Source: Eupeodes corollae
Lineage: Eukaryota; Arthropoda; Insecta; Diptera; Syrphidae
Direction: 5' to 3'
Length of the DNA stretch: 64,000 nucleotides
Assembly: GCF_945859685.1 (NCBI RefSeq)
Contig: NC_079147.1
Location: 63,828,946 to 63,892,945, forward strand
A program made the position numbers and the translations under genes. The notes beneath the pieces were generated by a model, which did no database searches, had not been told where the DNA came from, and saw only the letters and a list, made by a program, of their open reading frames with translations. Below are positions 22,537 to 33,260 of the stretch, in pieces (position 1 is the first letter of the stretch; each line of letters starts with the position of its first letter).

Positions 22537-23934
22537 TTAACGATACAAGAGCGTTTTCGAAGCATTAGATTCCACGCGGTTTCTTATTTCATATTGTACA
22601 ATGCTGTTTAGGTCGGAATTTAATGAACTTACCATATTTTGTCGTTGCAGTTCCACATCCGCAGAAGAGGCATGTGAATCTAAAAACGTAGGTACATGAA
22701 AAGCTAAGAGTACTATCTTCAGCGAAGCAATGTATTGGATTAGAAGTTGCAGACAGGAGATTGTTAATAAAATGAGAAAAAGTATTGGAGATAAAACGGA
22801 GCCCTGGGGCACACCAGCATTTATTTTGTGTTTTTCAGACTTGAATCCATCTAATACAACTTATATTGAACGATTCGAAAGGTAATAACTAATCCAATGA
22901 AGGAGGGATTCATGAAAACCGAAAGCACGCATTTCCGATAAGAGACTTTCTCCAAAACTATGTAAAGATTTGTTGCACTGTTCGGTGAGATGAACCATGA
23001 GATCACCAGTGGACCTATTGCTACGAAAGCAATATTGTCGGTCATTAAGAAGCTTTCGATCTTCGATATTTCTTGAGCTGAGCGTTTCCATGACCTTGGA
23101 AAGAAGGGACGTAAGTCCAATCGGTCGATATTTAGGTGGTGATTAAGATTCGCCTTTTTTGGGAATAGGCCAGACAAACGCGGTTTTCCATCCACTAGGA
23201 ACTAGACCTAAGGGGTAGGACCGATGAAAAAGCTCACGCAGTGGTTTTGCCAGCTTTGAAGAACACCTCTTCAGAAAAATAGCGGGGATACCATCCGGAT
23301 CAATGGAGTTATGTATAGTACAGTACGAGTGCAAAAAAAGATTTGCCCCATAGAATCACTAACTCGCTCAAGTACAAGCGGAGTCATACTACTCACTGGT
23401 AGCGTTGAATTGGCGGCGAACAGCCTAGCAAAAAGATTAGCTTTCTCTTAAGAGCTAACAAAAGGAGTGTCATTTACAACGAGCGTAGGAACCGAGGAAG
23501 AGGAAGAATTCCTTATATTTTTTAAAAATGACCAACAATTTTTACTGCCTTTCTGACATTGCAGTATTTGTTGCCGTAATTTCTGGTCATGTAAAAATTT
23601 TGTCCGTCGAATATGGCGTCCTGGCTTGCTTAAAATAATTCCGGTTTTCCTGAGTTGGATTGGCTTTAAAAAAACGGAAACTTACTTTCTTGACCCTAAT
23701 AACCTCTTTACAGCTCGCATTGAACAATGCGTTTTCCTTAGGTCTGATGCTTTTAACACTATTTGGGATAAAAGTTCTCATTCCCAGGAGAATAAAACTT
23801 GTGATCATTTTCACGTCACCATCGAGAAAGCATAGTGACCAGTTAAAGATCCTGAAATAATTATTGAGACCGTCCCAATTGACTTTCTGGTATTTCCAAA
23901 AGGTTCTTCCAGGAAATTTGCAGAAATAAAACAA
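22537..23934 (-). pseudogene. Family D linker and reverse transcriptase, frameshifted
   Basis: Linker 23934-23587 reads VNWDGLNNYF, KSIRPKENALFN and RFFKANPTQENRNYF. RT follows with IDPDGIPAIFLKRCSSKLAKP and GWKTAFVWPIPKKGES (23310-23143). After a frame change come LSSRNIEDRKLLNDRQYCFRS and STGDLMVHLTEQCN (23085-22990), then SEMRAFGFHESLLHWISYYL (22930-22870). In yet another frame is MPQGSVLSPILFLILL (22812-22765). The YADD box is not recognisable. At least four frame changes make it non-functional. Confidence 0.85.
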
Positions 23935-24155
23935 TGGTCAGATGTGCCTATTGGAGATAAAACACTAATAGTGTACTTTACAGGGTCAGAGGTAAGAAAC
24001 AAGTCAAGAGTGTTGTCTGCTCAACCTACCACGTCCAATATTTGAGTGGGCTCGTTGACCAGCTCAGTTAGGTGGTTTAGTGCGAGGATAGGACGAAACA
24101 ATTCTTTGGATTGAATCAGACAAAGCATCAAATTCACGAAAAGTTGACATTCTGT

Positions 24156-24515
24156 CTAAATTGGGGTTTCGATAAAGGAATCAATAGTAAATGCTTTGCT
24201 TGAAAATTTAAACGACATAAAATTAAAAAAGAATTGTGACAAAAACTGAACAGCAACATAATTCCTAATGTATATTGGGAGACCATGGCTGGAAAAGAAT
24301 AATGGCACCAAGTTATACCCTTGGATAAAGAATTCAGTTTGATCGGAATCCTCAACCACTTGAGTTTCACTTAGTGCCAATACAGCTGACCTATTTAAAG
24401 CAGTATGGGAGTACACAGAAAGAAAATTCGCTCTAAGCCCACGAATATTACAATAATCTACCCTGAAATTTCCAGCCATTGCAAATAAAAGAATAGCAAA
24501 AACCAAAACAGACAA
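24156..24515 (-). pseudogene. Family D endonuclease N-terminal fragment
   Basis: APE-type nuclease of a LINE, 119 residues open. Residues about 17-31 read FRVDYCNIRGLRANF, where the Asn of the first motif is kept, and about 46-55 read LALSETQVVE, with the metal-binding Glu. GYNLVPLFFSSHG and VAVQFLSQFF follow. The frame is then lost. The remaining nuclease motifs are only partly readable further down (FPGRTFWKYQKVNWDGLNNY at about 23915-23855 is already the linker). Confidence 0.8.
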
Positions 24516-24530
24516 AGACTATAAAAAATA

Positions 24531-25706
24531 TAAAAATAATACCGAGTTGAACCACAGAATCCTGTTCGATACACGCCACTACTAGTGTTATGCCTTGGAG
24601 TGGCAAAAATCAAATCCGGACCTATTAATTCCAAACAGTAAAACTTAGTATGTCAACAATCTGTTATCAACGATGACGTAGCCTGTGTATTATTTGGTGA
24701 ATGCTTGCAGAACACCGGAATGTTGAAAATCATTACAAATTATATTTAAAAAAAATTAATATTTTATAAATGTTCATAGCTTCAAAAAGCATAATATGAA
24801 ATTATATGATTTTTTTCCAGTTTTATAAGGTTTACAATCGAAAATCAGATTTGATTGATTAATTTTCATGTCGGATTCCAAATTAGGCCTTCAAAAACTT
24901 TTGAAGGAGTATAATTTGTTGACCAGTTTTCTAATTGCAACGCATTCAAAAAGTCAATTCGTTTTAATTTATTGGCAATAGAAAAACTGCGTTAATTTGT
25001 TCTTAAGAGCTATGATATTATAATGTTTAATATAAAATTTAATTGATGTAGATAGCGTAATTTGTTCGTCAGATGTTTGGCTTCCAAAAAATGCCAATAA
25101 GTCTTTTATCATAAACAGAACTCAACCAAGCCAAGAATATGTAGTTTCATTTAATGAATAGTTTTACTCTATTTATAATTTTAAAGGAAATCCCGTCTAA
25201 CAAAACGTGGAAAAAGTGGTCAATTTTATTATTTCTCCTTATAGAAGCATAATAAACCATTGCAGCTTTATTGTTTTTTTTTACTAAACTAAAAATATTA
25301 TAAAACAATAAATGTGTATTGCTCCCAAGCTCAGCACTATTTTCAATAACATGACTGAACTATTATAAATTTTCATTTTTTCAATGTGTGAATTTCAAAT
25401 TGACCTTAAGTAAAATCATATTCAAACAATTATTTTATACATGTTAATATAACTTTTTTAGTTTTTTTGTTTTTTTTTTAGAAATCAGATTCAATAATAC
25501 AAATATTTAGTTTTTTAAAGCAATACGAAGTGATGTTAGAATTTTCAAACAATTTAGGCAATAAAAACAGAAGCGTTTAACTTCTGTACCTTTTTATATT
25601 TACTTTTTAACTTTTATATTTTTTTTGTTTCAAATAAAAATTGGAAAACTATCATCGAAATTTTTAGGTTAACTTTCATGTAATTTAATCAATTCAATTT
25701 ACTTAC
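24531..25706. other. AT-rich stretch; would be the first intron if the 25.7-kb exon is real
   Basis: About 1.2 kb rich in T-runs, with no recognised element or exon. On the minus strand it lies directly downstream of the splice donor at 25706, so by inference it is intronic. Confidence 0.4.
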
Positions 25707-25929
25707 CAGATCGTCCCACAGATATTGTCTGCACTGATGATGTAGCCACGGATTTCTCCGTAGGCATTGCCGGCGGCAATGGCAGCGGTCCGACTGTCGA
25801 CGTTGTTGTCAAATCACAACATTCGCGTTCGGGAAATTCACTGCAGCGTATTAAATGTGCCCCAAACAGTGCCACCCATATAAGGCAGCATGTTAGTATT
25901 TTTTGATTTTTTATTTTGAACCGGGTCAT
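25707..25929 (-). CDS. First coding exon of a secreted or membrane protein (partial gene)
   Basis: This is the only plausible host coding exon in the window. The ATG at 25929-25927 lies in a fly-like context (AACA-ATG). The 74 complete codons begin with basic residues (MTRFKIKNQK), then a hydrophobic core (ILTCCLIWVALFGAHLI) and a likely signal cleavage region near RCSEF. A mature start with a Cys pair (FPERECCD) and a Thr/Pro/Ser-rich stretch follow (TTTSTVGPLPLPP). The exon ends in a consensus donor (TCTG followed by GTAAGT; donor 25706-25701), leaving one base of the next codon, that is, a phase-1 intron as is common in extracellular proteins. Downstream exons would be at lower coordinates and were not found. 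The protein family is not recognised. Composition is less AT-rich than the flanks. Confidence 0.65.
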
Positions 25930-25979
25930 TGTTGCATTGATTTATTTATGTGTTTATTATTTGTGTAATATTTACAAAA
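25930..25979 (-). other. Possible 5' UTR part of the signal-peptide exon, with splice acceptor
   Basis: Upstream of the ATG on the minus strand, a T/C-rich tract followed by TTCAATTCAG ends at 25980 and could be a 3' splice site, making 25979-25930 the leader of this exon. The alternative is that transcription starts nearby and this is simply leader sequence. It is based only on short splice-site patterns. Confidence 0.3.
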
Positions 25980-27008
25980 CTGAATTGAAAGGTTTTTTTT
26001 AATTTCCTTTAAATTAACTTACACTTGATGAAGAATTCATCACCTGCAATATTGAACAGGACAAACATAAAATAACAAAAATGAAAAAGAGAAAACACTC
26101 AAAACATAAACTAGATTAACTTTATATAGGACGAGAGTGGTTGTCCTTGGGACTGGAATCTCGAGCTGGACTTGGTCGGTGAAAAATGTGGTCGGTTAAA
26201 AAATAAAGCAAAAAGGACGAAAAATACACTTTTTTTATTGCAGTTAACTTGAATTCATGCAAAGCATCTATAAAGTTTTTTAAACATTTTTTTCTTCTCT
26301 TTTTTATAATTTTACTTTGATTTGATTGCATTTTTCAACAGGGAGTTATAGAGTTTTTAACTCAAAACGATTTCTGAGAAAGAATCCATACAGAGTTTGT
26401 GAACAAAATTGACTATGACTATAGGTTTGTACTTGTAGCTCAACATAACGCACCACCCAACTCACAACAGACCCTTGCCCTAGGCTATAATATATTGTAT
26501 AGTAGTAGGGGTAGGGATAGGGAAGGAACTTTCTGTTTCAGCTTAGTCTTGACTTTCTCTTGGACTCTCTCTCTTACTGTATGGTTACTGCTATTTTATC
26601 GTTGAAGCAAAACAAAAAAATAAAATAAAAATACCAGGAAACTTTAAATTGAATTTGTTCTTTTCAAAATCTAACTTTGGCATTCATGGGATGCACTTTC
26701 TTTTTACCTGAGTGTTTTTATTTTGTACTGGTTTTTTGTTTATTGTTTTTATAATAATTTTACACAAAATAACAGACTGTTTATGATCGACAATAGAAAA
26801 AGATTCAAAAACAGACTCAAATATTAAGGTAAGCAATTCTATCATGGTTTAGAAAGTATAACTTGTTATGATTGTTTTCGTATAGTTTTTAGTTGATCAA
26901 TAGATTTGAAATTTTAGAAGTGCTTATTTTATCAGAATGCCAATATAAAGGATGTCCAGGAAAAGGATAGATAACTTCAAAACCGGGTGAAGATGGTATT
27001 AAAGCAGT
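25980..27008. other. Upstream region of the signal-peptide exon
   Basis: Between the candidate host exon and repeat R. It holds a 21-nt segment (26043-26023, minus strand) bounded by acceptor-like ATTGCAG and donor-like GTAAGT sequences. It also holds a less AT-rich patch (26440-26590) with a TATA-like run (about 26488-26500) and GAGAGAGAG on the minus strand (about 26565-26575). These could belong to the promoter or a 5' UTR intron of the minus-strand gene, but no single element is certain. The open frames (26122-26331 and 26399-26605) show no domain. Confidence 0.3.
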
Positions 27009-27089
27009 ATTAAAAAGAGGGTGGGTGCGACCCATACTGATAACTTCACATCCCGTCTGTCGATTTGTCTTGCTTAAAAGTTTGTCTAT

Positions 27090-28300
27090 ATGTACTCGTA
27101 TCAATTTTTACCAAATTTGCGTACTATTTTTTGTAGATTTTATTTTTTATGAAAAAACGGCTTGTTGGATTTTTATATAAAAATTACTGAATATCGAAAA
27201 CAATATTTTCTGTGAAATAAAAAAAGTTTGAAGACAATATTTTTAATTTTTGAAAAGCTATTGGAGTCGTAAGTAAATTTTTACCAAGTTTTAGTATTGT
27301 TTTTTTTTTTAGAGTTTTATTTCTTGTAAAAAAACTGTCAATTAGAATTTTTTAAAAATTTTACCAAATGTTGAAAACAATACTTCTTATAAGATAAATA
27401 AGTTTGAAGCCAATATTTCAAATTTTTGAAGAGATATTTGAGTCGAAAATCAATTTTTACCAACTTTATGTTAATTTTTTCTCGGTTTTTAATTTTTTTT
27501 AAAAAAACTGTCAATTCGATTTTTTTCAAACTTTAACTAAATGTTGACAGCAAAATTTTTTGAAAGATAAAAGTAAATTAAAGCCAATATCTCAAAGTTT
27601 TGAAGAGATATTTGAGTCGAAAATCAATTTTTACCAACTTTTATACATTTTTTTTTGGGTTTTTATTTTTTGTAAAAAAACTGTCAATTCGATTTTTTTC
27701 AAAATGTGTCCTAATGTTGAAAACAATATTTTTTATAAGATTAAATTAGTATGAAGCCAATATTTCAAATTTTTGACAAGATGTTTGAGTCGAAAATCAT
27801 TTTTTACCAACTTTATGTTAATTTTTTTCGGTTTTTAATTTTTTTTTTTAAAAACTGTCAATTCGATTTATTTCAAACTTTAACTAAATGTTGACAATAA
27901 GATTTTTTGAAAGATAAAAGTAAATTGAAGCCAATATCTTAAATTTTTGAAAAAATATTTGAGATGAAAATCAATTTTTTACCATTTTTTATACATTTTT
28001 TTAGATTTTTATTTTTTGCAAAAAAAAATTGTAAATTCGATTTTTCTTAAAATTTGTCAAAATGTTGAAAACAATATTTTTTATAAGATAAAATAAGCTT
28101 GAAGTCTAAATTTTAAGTTTTTGAAAAGATATTTGAATCGATATTCAATTTTTACGAACTTTAAGTAATGTTTTTTTTTTTATATTTTTATTTTTTATAA
28201 AAAAAATGTCAATTAGATTTTTCTCAAAATTTTATCAGATGTCAAAAACATTATTCGTAGTTGCACAAAATTGTTTTGGAGATCAAATCATATTTCAGTC
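27090..28300 (+). repeat. Tandem array, ~174-bp unit
   Basis: The phase marker 'gagtcgaaaatcaatttttacc' or a variant occurs at about 27094, 27264, 27440, 27614, 27787, 27961, 28135 and (degenerate) 28296. Spacings are therefore about 170, 176, 174, 173, 174, 174 and 161 bp. Each unit also carries 'aaaaaactgtcaattcgatt' and 'gttgaaaacaatatttttt'-like blocks. A nucleosome-scale unit of this size is typical of satellite DNA, but here the array is bounded by a fixed head and tail. Confidence 0.9.
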
Positions 28301-28599
28301 GTAAAATTTTGGAGGCGACAAATTTTTTTCAGTTTTATTGATTTATAAAAAAAACGTTATATTGATTTTTTTTTTCAAAAAATATAAATGTTTGGTATTA
28401 CGTTACAGCGTTTTTGGTTCATGAGATATTTAGGGTTAACCAAAATGTTCACCTTTTTTTCAAACTGCTATGGTAAAACAACCACCCACGCAATTTTCTT
28501 GAGAGCCCTTTCTGCATCTTTCTGCTTTATTATCTGTATAAAAAAATTTATTTGAAGTTGATATCTCTTCTGGTTTTTGAGCTATGGAGGACGAAAAAA

Positions 28600-28648
28600 A
28601 CGACGCGAACGTACGGACGTACAAACGTACGTACACACGCACGCGCAG
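28600..28648 (+). repeat. ACGT-type microsatellite in tail of repeat R
   Basis: An imperfect GTACG/CACG run at a fixed place in the tail. The same position is expanded differently in other copies: near 75-105 (ACGTAC and CACG), near 61315-61335 (GTGTGTGTGT on the plus strand) and, very decayed, near 8815-8840. Confidence 0.75.
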
Positions 28649-28861
28649 ACATCTTTCTAAAATTCTTTTATTTAGACTCTAGGGACCTTGAAACGTCGAG
28701 AAATGTCAAAATTTTCAATTTGACCCATTACAATAACTTCCTATGTTAAGTTAATAATGTTATGCCTAAACAAGGTAAGTAAGCAACAGAAGAATCATCT
28801 AACAGAAGAATATTGCTCTTACCAATTATCAAAAAAGGTTTGAAAAAACAATAATTGGCAA

Positions 28862-29088
28862 CAATTCCTGTAAGTGATTTATGTCAGGGACTTTGAGGAC
28901 GTACAGTTTTATGCTAAACCCGATCGACTTATTTAAAAAAGCACTTTTCATGGCAAAGATTACTCGTGGAGGTTCTTGTAATTCCTCGCAAGAGGCGAAA
29001 ACCGTTAAAAAAGGTCGAACAGGCTATGATTGAACCCAAGACCTTTGAAATAACAGTACCACGCAGTAAACATCATGCCACGAGTATT
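28862..29088 (-). mobile_element. tRNA-derived SINE, copy 1 (decayed)
   Basis: Read on the minus strand from 29088, it has a degenerate A-box region ('catgatgtttactgcgtgg'), a B-box-like 'gggttcaatc', the body block 'cctcttgcgaggaatt', then 'gccatgaaaagtgctttttt' and the 3' block ending near 'acaggaatt'. It matches copy 3 at 32.45-32.68 kb block by block. Confidence 0.75.
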
Positions 29089-29111
29089 ACTTCTTAAGAG
29101 TACTAAATCCT

Positions 29112-29290
29112 TGGTCCTCGTGACTTACAACTCTCAACCATTCCTGTGTACGAGTAATGTTTTGAGGGATGGAAGGGACCTACAGTTTAAGGCTGAATCC
29201 GAACGGTTCATTTAAGAAAGCACTTTTCATGGCAAGAATTACTCTTGGAAGAATTGTCAATTCCTCACAAGAGGCAGTACCCGTGACCTA
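29112..29290 (-). mobile_element. tRNA-derived SINE, copy 2 (5'-truncated, body only)
   Basis: On the minus strand from 29290, it starts at 'cacgggtactgcctcttg' and continues through 'cttgccatgaaaagtgcttt' and 'ccgttcggattcagcc' to 'cattactcgtacacaggaat'. The tRNA head with A and B boxes is missing. It lies head-to-tail with copy 1, 24 bp apart. Confidence 0.75.
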
Positions 29291-30869
29291 CAAATTGAAA
29301 TGGTCACAGAGAGGTGGTTTAAAAACACGCTGTGTCACAAAATCAGCAAATGCAATGTACCAGACAATGTTTGGTGGTTATCCAACTAATCCTATAGTTG
29401 AATTCTACAAGTATAAACTTGCCCTTAGGCGAATTATGAAAGAAAAGTCGTTTTTCATTATTTCATTGTTTAAACCTGAACCGTTACGTTAGTTTTGTGT
29501 GCGATGGGAGTATCACACTTTCTTTACAGGTTCTTATCGAGTATTTTTTAAGGATTAGGTAAAAGACACAAAAAAGAAAAGTTATTCACTTGTATTACTT
29601 TGCGAATGAAATCAAATAATTACATACGATTCCAATCTTTTTGAATGACAAATGAGAATAATTTAAGAATTTTAAAAGATGCAAATTTCAAAGTGAATGA
29701 AAGGAATGTATTAATTAATTATGCACTCAATTAGTTCTTTTTTAAGATGGTATTTACAAAATATTGCTTTCTTACAAAAACCTGAGACTTTTTTCTAGCA
29801 TTCAGCAATATTTTTTCACTGTAAATACATATACTTGTAAGACTTACATCCCAAAAGTTATCAAGAAAATAACATCTAAGTTTCATTCACCCTTCTTGCT
29901 CTCTTGTCATCTGATATGTAATATTTACAGGTATGATATATTTTCATTTGGAACTTACACATTGAATGCTACCTTAAAGCTTATATGCCTTCACTTCTCT
30001 GTAATTGAGGTTGTTGCTTATATTTCAGAAATATAAAATCAAAAATTTAATTAAAACAAAAAAAAAACGAAGAAAACAACTGGAAAAGTCAGCACAAGTT
30101 TAAAGAGTATTTCGTGTATGTCTGTGGTATGGCGAAGCCGAACATCATAATCAAAAATCAACTTTCGAAAGTTCATACCATAACAGGTCATACCTCATTC
30201 ATATATCGAAACAGACATATACAAAAAAAATAAAAAACAAAGAAGTTTGAGAGAGTTGGACAGAACTTCTTATACACAGCCAGTTTAACTTGTTATTTAA
30301 TGCTTCAAGCTATGAAATATATTCACCACCATTCATCGTCATCGTCCTCGTCGTCGTCGTCCTTTTTTGTAGTCGTCGTCAAGTGAAGTTAATATTAACT
30401 GAAGAAGAAGTTAAAGTTTTGGAATGAGTATGCAGTAGAATGCCATTGATGTACAATTATGCAGAAGGTAAAAGTTTTTCAAACTAACAAGGTTTGAAAG
30501 GACGAAAAGAGAGAGTTCTTCTTATTTGGTTGTTTTGAGTTGAAAGTCCTTTGGATTCGCATGTTTTTGATTTTTAGTTCAATTTAATTACTCGAAAACA
30601 AATGTGTTATTTAAGTGAAGGAATTGTTTTTGTTTTCTTTATTAAACGGAGGAACGATACATGCCTTTTATTAGGTAGTTCCAGAATCAAAGTTGTAAGT
30701 AAGGGTTTAAATGAAGTTGTGTTTGTATAAAGAAAACAGTTTATCAACAATTTTGATATGAGTAAATGAGTACTTACTGTTAAGTGTGGTTAAATTGAAT
30801 GATGGTGAAGTGTGTGATATGACCTTACAACAAATTTAATTTTTCAACTTTATCGAAATATATTTTAAA
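29291..30869. other. Stretch without recognised gene; microsatellite at 30.34 kb
   Basis: No transposon protein or exon is supported. Around 30330-30480 lies a less AT-rich patch with a TCG/TCC run (about 30337-30361). Open frames at 29169-29492 and 29764-30036 overlap SINE sequence or are low-complexity. Confidence 0.4.
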
Positions 30870-31269
30870 GGATTTTCTTGACTTAATAGAGCCTTAAAAC
30901 TTGCCAACAGCAAAGCTCGGTAGAACTTCGTAGAGCCATGGTTGGATGTAGACTGTGAAAAGGCACATTTAGCTGGCCTAGAGCCTGCAGATGTTTCAAT
31001 TATGGCTACTTCAAAAATCAATATTTGTTGGCTAATATAGATCTTTCAAGGCAATACGTATGGTAAAGAAGGCAGCATTCTTTGAAGCCGAATAAAAGAG
31101 ATTAGCGTCTTGTTAAAGCGGAACGGAGTTTTTGAACCTGGCATAACAGCTGAACCGAATAAAGTTTTCAATCCATTTTAGTAAAGGTTCTGATCAGCTA
31201 GTAGATCACTTTCAGAGTTTGTTGAATCCAACAGAAGGTAGACTTATTTTTCAAAAGTTTTACTCCAGG

Positions 31270-32010
31270 TTTTAAAAATGAAACTCTTGATGTTACGATA
31301 AGACACCAAGGAGTGATTCCAGCTGTAATGGAACTTAAAGATGGGAAAGTATGCTGCCTGAATGGTAAACTAGCAGAATTTTATAAGAATGGCACAGCAG
31401 AACAATGTCATGGAAACCGGAATGATACCACTGGAATTCAAGGAGTCCATCATTTTCCCGATTCATAAGAAAGGGAGCTTGGCCAAGGTGACTAATTATA
31501 GAGGAATATCTGTTCAAAATGCTTTATATAAAATATTCACGCTGGTTTTGCAAAAACGTTTCAATAAATGGATAGAAGACAACAAGCTCTTAAAGGAGTT
31601 TTAAGTAGGTTTTAGGACAGGTTATTTGACGGTTGACCACATTTTTACCCTTAAAAGTATCACAAGACATTCCTGAATATGGACCGGAAGTTATATACGT
31701 TTTTCGTTGACTTTAAATCAGCATTTGATATGATCGATAGGCATGCGCTTATCTACAAGCTGTTCGGAAGAGTTATTCAGAATCTGTATGCCGATACAAT
31801 TGCTAGGGTATGGAATGGTGAAAAGCTGTCGAGAGGGTTTAAAACACAATCGGGAGTCAGACAGGGCTGTAAATTGAGTCCAATTCCGTTCGCCTTGTTT
31901 ATTGAAGTTCTTACAGACCTCTTACCAGGTGGCATAGATTTCACTGGACAAATAATAAAAGCATTGCTGTTTGCGGACGACATTGGCAGCATTACCTGAA
32001 TCATTGTAGT
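31270..32010 (+). pseudogene. Family A reverse transcriptase, copy 2, broken
   Basis: The segment at 31389-31604 reads FKESIIFPIHKKGS, TNYRGISVQNALYKIFTLVLQ and ends in a stop within LKEF-stop-VGFRTGY. A frameshift near 31670 leads to KLYTFFVDFKSAFDMIDRHAL and SGVRQGCKLSPIPFALF (31855-31905). The catalytic box FADD (31970-31981) is intact, followed by a stop at 31997. Of the family A copies this RT is the better preserved at its active site, but it is still disrupted in several places. Confidence 0.85.
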
Positions 32011-32453
32011 TTATGATAATCTGCCTGTATCAATATTTTCAGCATAGGAATTTGATGGCTAATCTTAATATGTCCAAAATTTTGATTTTTAAATGAGGAG
32101 AATTCCGCAATTCGGCGAAAGGAAAATGGTTCAATAATGGAGAGGTCATTGAAGTTATCAAATACCTTGGAGGTCATTTAACGAAAAATTTAAGCATGAA
32201 AATTCATCTAAGAGAGAAAATAGTTAAGGCTAAAGGTGCAATTAGTGCAACTTGGAAAAGATGTTTTTCTAACAAAAGTATAACACATAGCAGCAAGTTC
32301 AAGATATTTGAAGCGGTATCTGTGTCTGTCATGTCTTACGCACCACAAACTTGGGGAAGAAAACAATACGAAACAGTTGAGTAACTTCTGCGATACCTTA
32401 TTTAGCAAATTTTTAGACTTCCATCAAATACACCCAACTATGTTATTTTTTTG

Positions 32454-32678
32454 GAATCCTGTGTGCGAGTAATGTTGTCAGGAATGGAGTTTATATGACG
32501 AATCCGAACAGCTAGTTTGAGAAAGCACTTTTTCATGACAAGAGTTGTTCTTGGAGAATTTGTCAATTTCTCGCAAGAGGCAGTACCCGTGAAAAGACTT
32601 TAGATGGCAGAGGCAGGGATCGAACCCAAGACCTCTGGCATCACAGTCCAACGCACTAACCACCATGACACGGGTACT
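32454..32678 (-). mobile_element. tRNA-derived SINE, copy 3 (most complete), inserted in LINE A
   Basis: On the minus strand from 32678, it carries an RNA polymerase III type-2 promoter. The A box is TGGTGGTTAGTGCG (about 32663-32650) and the B box is GGTTCGATCCC (about 32618-32608). They are separated as in a tRNA, with 'ggactgtgatgccagaggtc' between them. A non-tRNA body of about 150 bp follows ('cctcttgcgagaaattgac', 'gtcatgaaaaagtgctttct', 'cattactcgcacacaggatt'). LINE A coding flanks it on both sides. No clear target duplication was recognised. Confidence 0.88.
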
Positions 32679-33260
32679 AGACCTATGTTCATACGAGCCC
32701 TGAAAACGCAAGTCGATTACATCTTGAGAATTATGAAGATGAGCAATAATAGGCTTCCACAGATACCAGCTCTTCAAACAATACGAACCAAAGCAATTTG
32801 GTGTGCTGACTGGATAAATTTGACAAGAGAATGAGGAATAGAACTTAACTTTTGTGTAATAAAAAGCTTCTTTAAACAAGCTCATTTCCGCAGTGGACAT
32901 AAAACACCGAGATTAATACTTGAATGACGCCACAAGATCTATATACAGGCAGCTCTACTGTCAACTAAATCACAACTTGGAAGAGAGGAATTATTTTAGG
33001 GACGATAATAGCATTGTCGAAATTTAAATGATGCTTAAATTGAGAGGTGAAGTTATGCAGCTGAATTTTACAGCTCATAGAGATGACTTACCAATTATAT
33101 ATGTTCATTGTGCAATTCAAAGGAAAGGAAAGATGTTTTACACGTTGTTGGAAGATGTCTAGTTGTCTAAGAAGTAATACTTTTAGTAGTGAAATATTGA
33201 CGCAAGAATCAAGTTCACGATATGGAAGTTAAAAAATTATATCAATTCTTTATAAGAAAA

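Larger units (their letters stand above)
21939..24530 (-). mobile_element. Non-LTR retrotransposon family D, longest copy
   Basis: A minus-strand LINE of about 2.6 kb in its natural order. It has an endonuclease start (24515-24156), an endonuclease end and linker (about 24000-23587), the RT (about 23335-22537) and the C-terminal region (22503-21939). Multiple frameshifts and stops break it. Its 3' UTR and poly(A) are missing because the sequence switches to LINE G at 21938. Other copies lie at 35.8 kb, 60.9 kb and as the insertion at 6.0 kb. Confidence 0.88.
27009..28750 (+). repeat. Composite repeat R, best copy (head + 174-bp array + tail)
   Basis: The head (27009-27090) contains 'cccatactgataacttc' and 'cgtctgtcgatttgtcttgc'. 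A tandem array of about seven to eight AT-rich units follows (about 27090-28300). The tail (about 28300-28750) has 'agagccctttctgcatcttt', 'gagctatgga' and an ACGT-like microsatellite (about 28600-28645), ending near 'taacttcctatgttaag'. A reverse-oriented copy lies at 61.2-62.6 kb and partial copies at 1, 8.4, 44.8 and 47.9 kb. No conserved protein and no inverted termini were found. The element class is unknown. Confidence 0.85.
30870..33260 (+). mobile_element. Non-LTR retrotransposon family A, copy 2, carrying a SINE
   Basis: Plus-strand LINE. An end-of-endonuclease or linker patch, PWLDVDCEKA, lies near 30930. A region of stops follows, then RT from about 31270 (LKDGKVCCLNGKLAEFYKNGT) to about 32010. 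The C-terminal region has SVSVMSYAPQTWG (32315-32355) and LPSNTPNYVIFLES (32410-32455). A SINE sits at 32454-32678, after which the coding continues as IRALKTQVDYILRIMKMSNN (32690-32745). Similarity fades near 33250. Confidence 0.82.

Noticed and set aside
27338..27754. Open frames on both strands within the 174-bp array
   Set aside because: They arise from AT-rich tandem units and change with each unit. No selection for coding is visible.
27090..28300. CRISPR-like array
   Set aside because: Units are ~174 bp, AT-rich and contiguous, with no short identical repeats and unique spacers. The genome is eukaryotic. This is satellite-like DNA.
29764..30036. 90-residue open frame rich in Tyr, Phe and Cys
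   Set aside because: Low-complexity in AT-rich DNA, with no homology pattern or splice sites recognised.
32600..32680. A possible functional tRNA gene on the minus strand
   Set aside because: The A and B boxes are present, but the flanking arms do not form an acceptor stem and the same sequence recurs with a shared body, so it is a SINE head.
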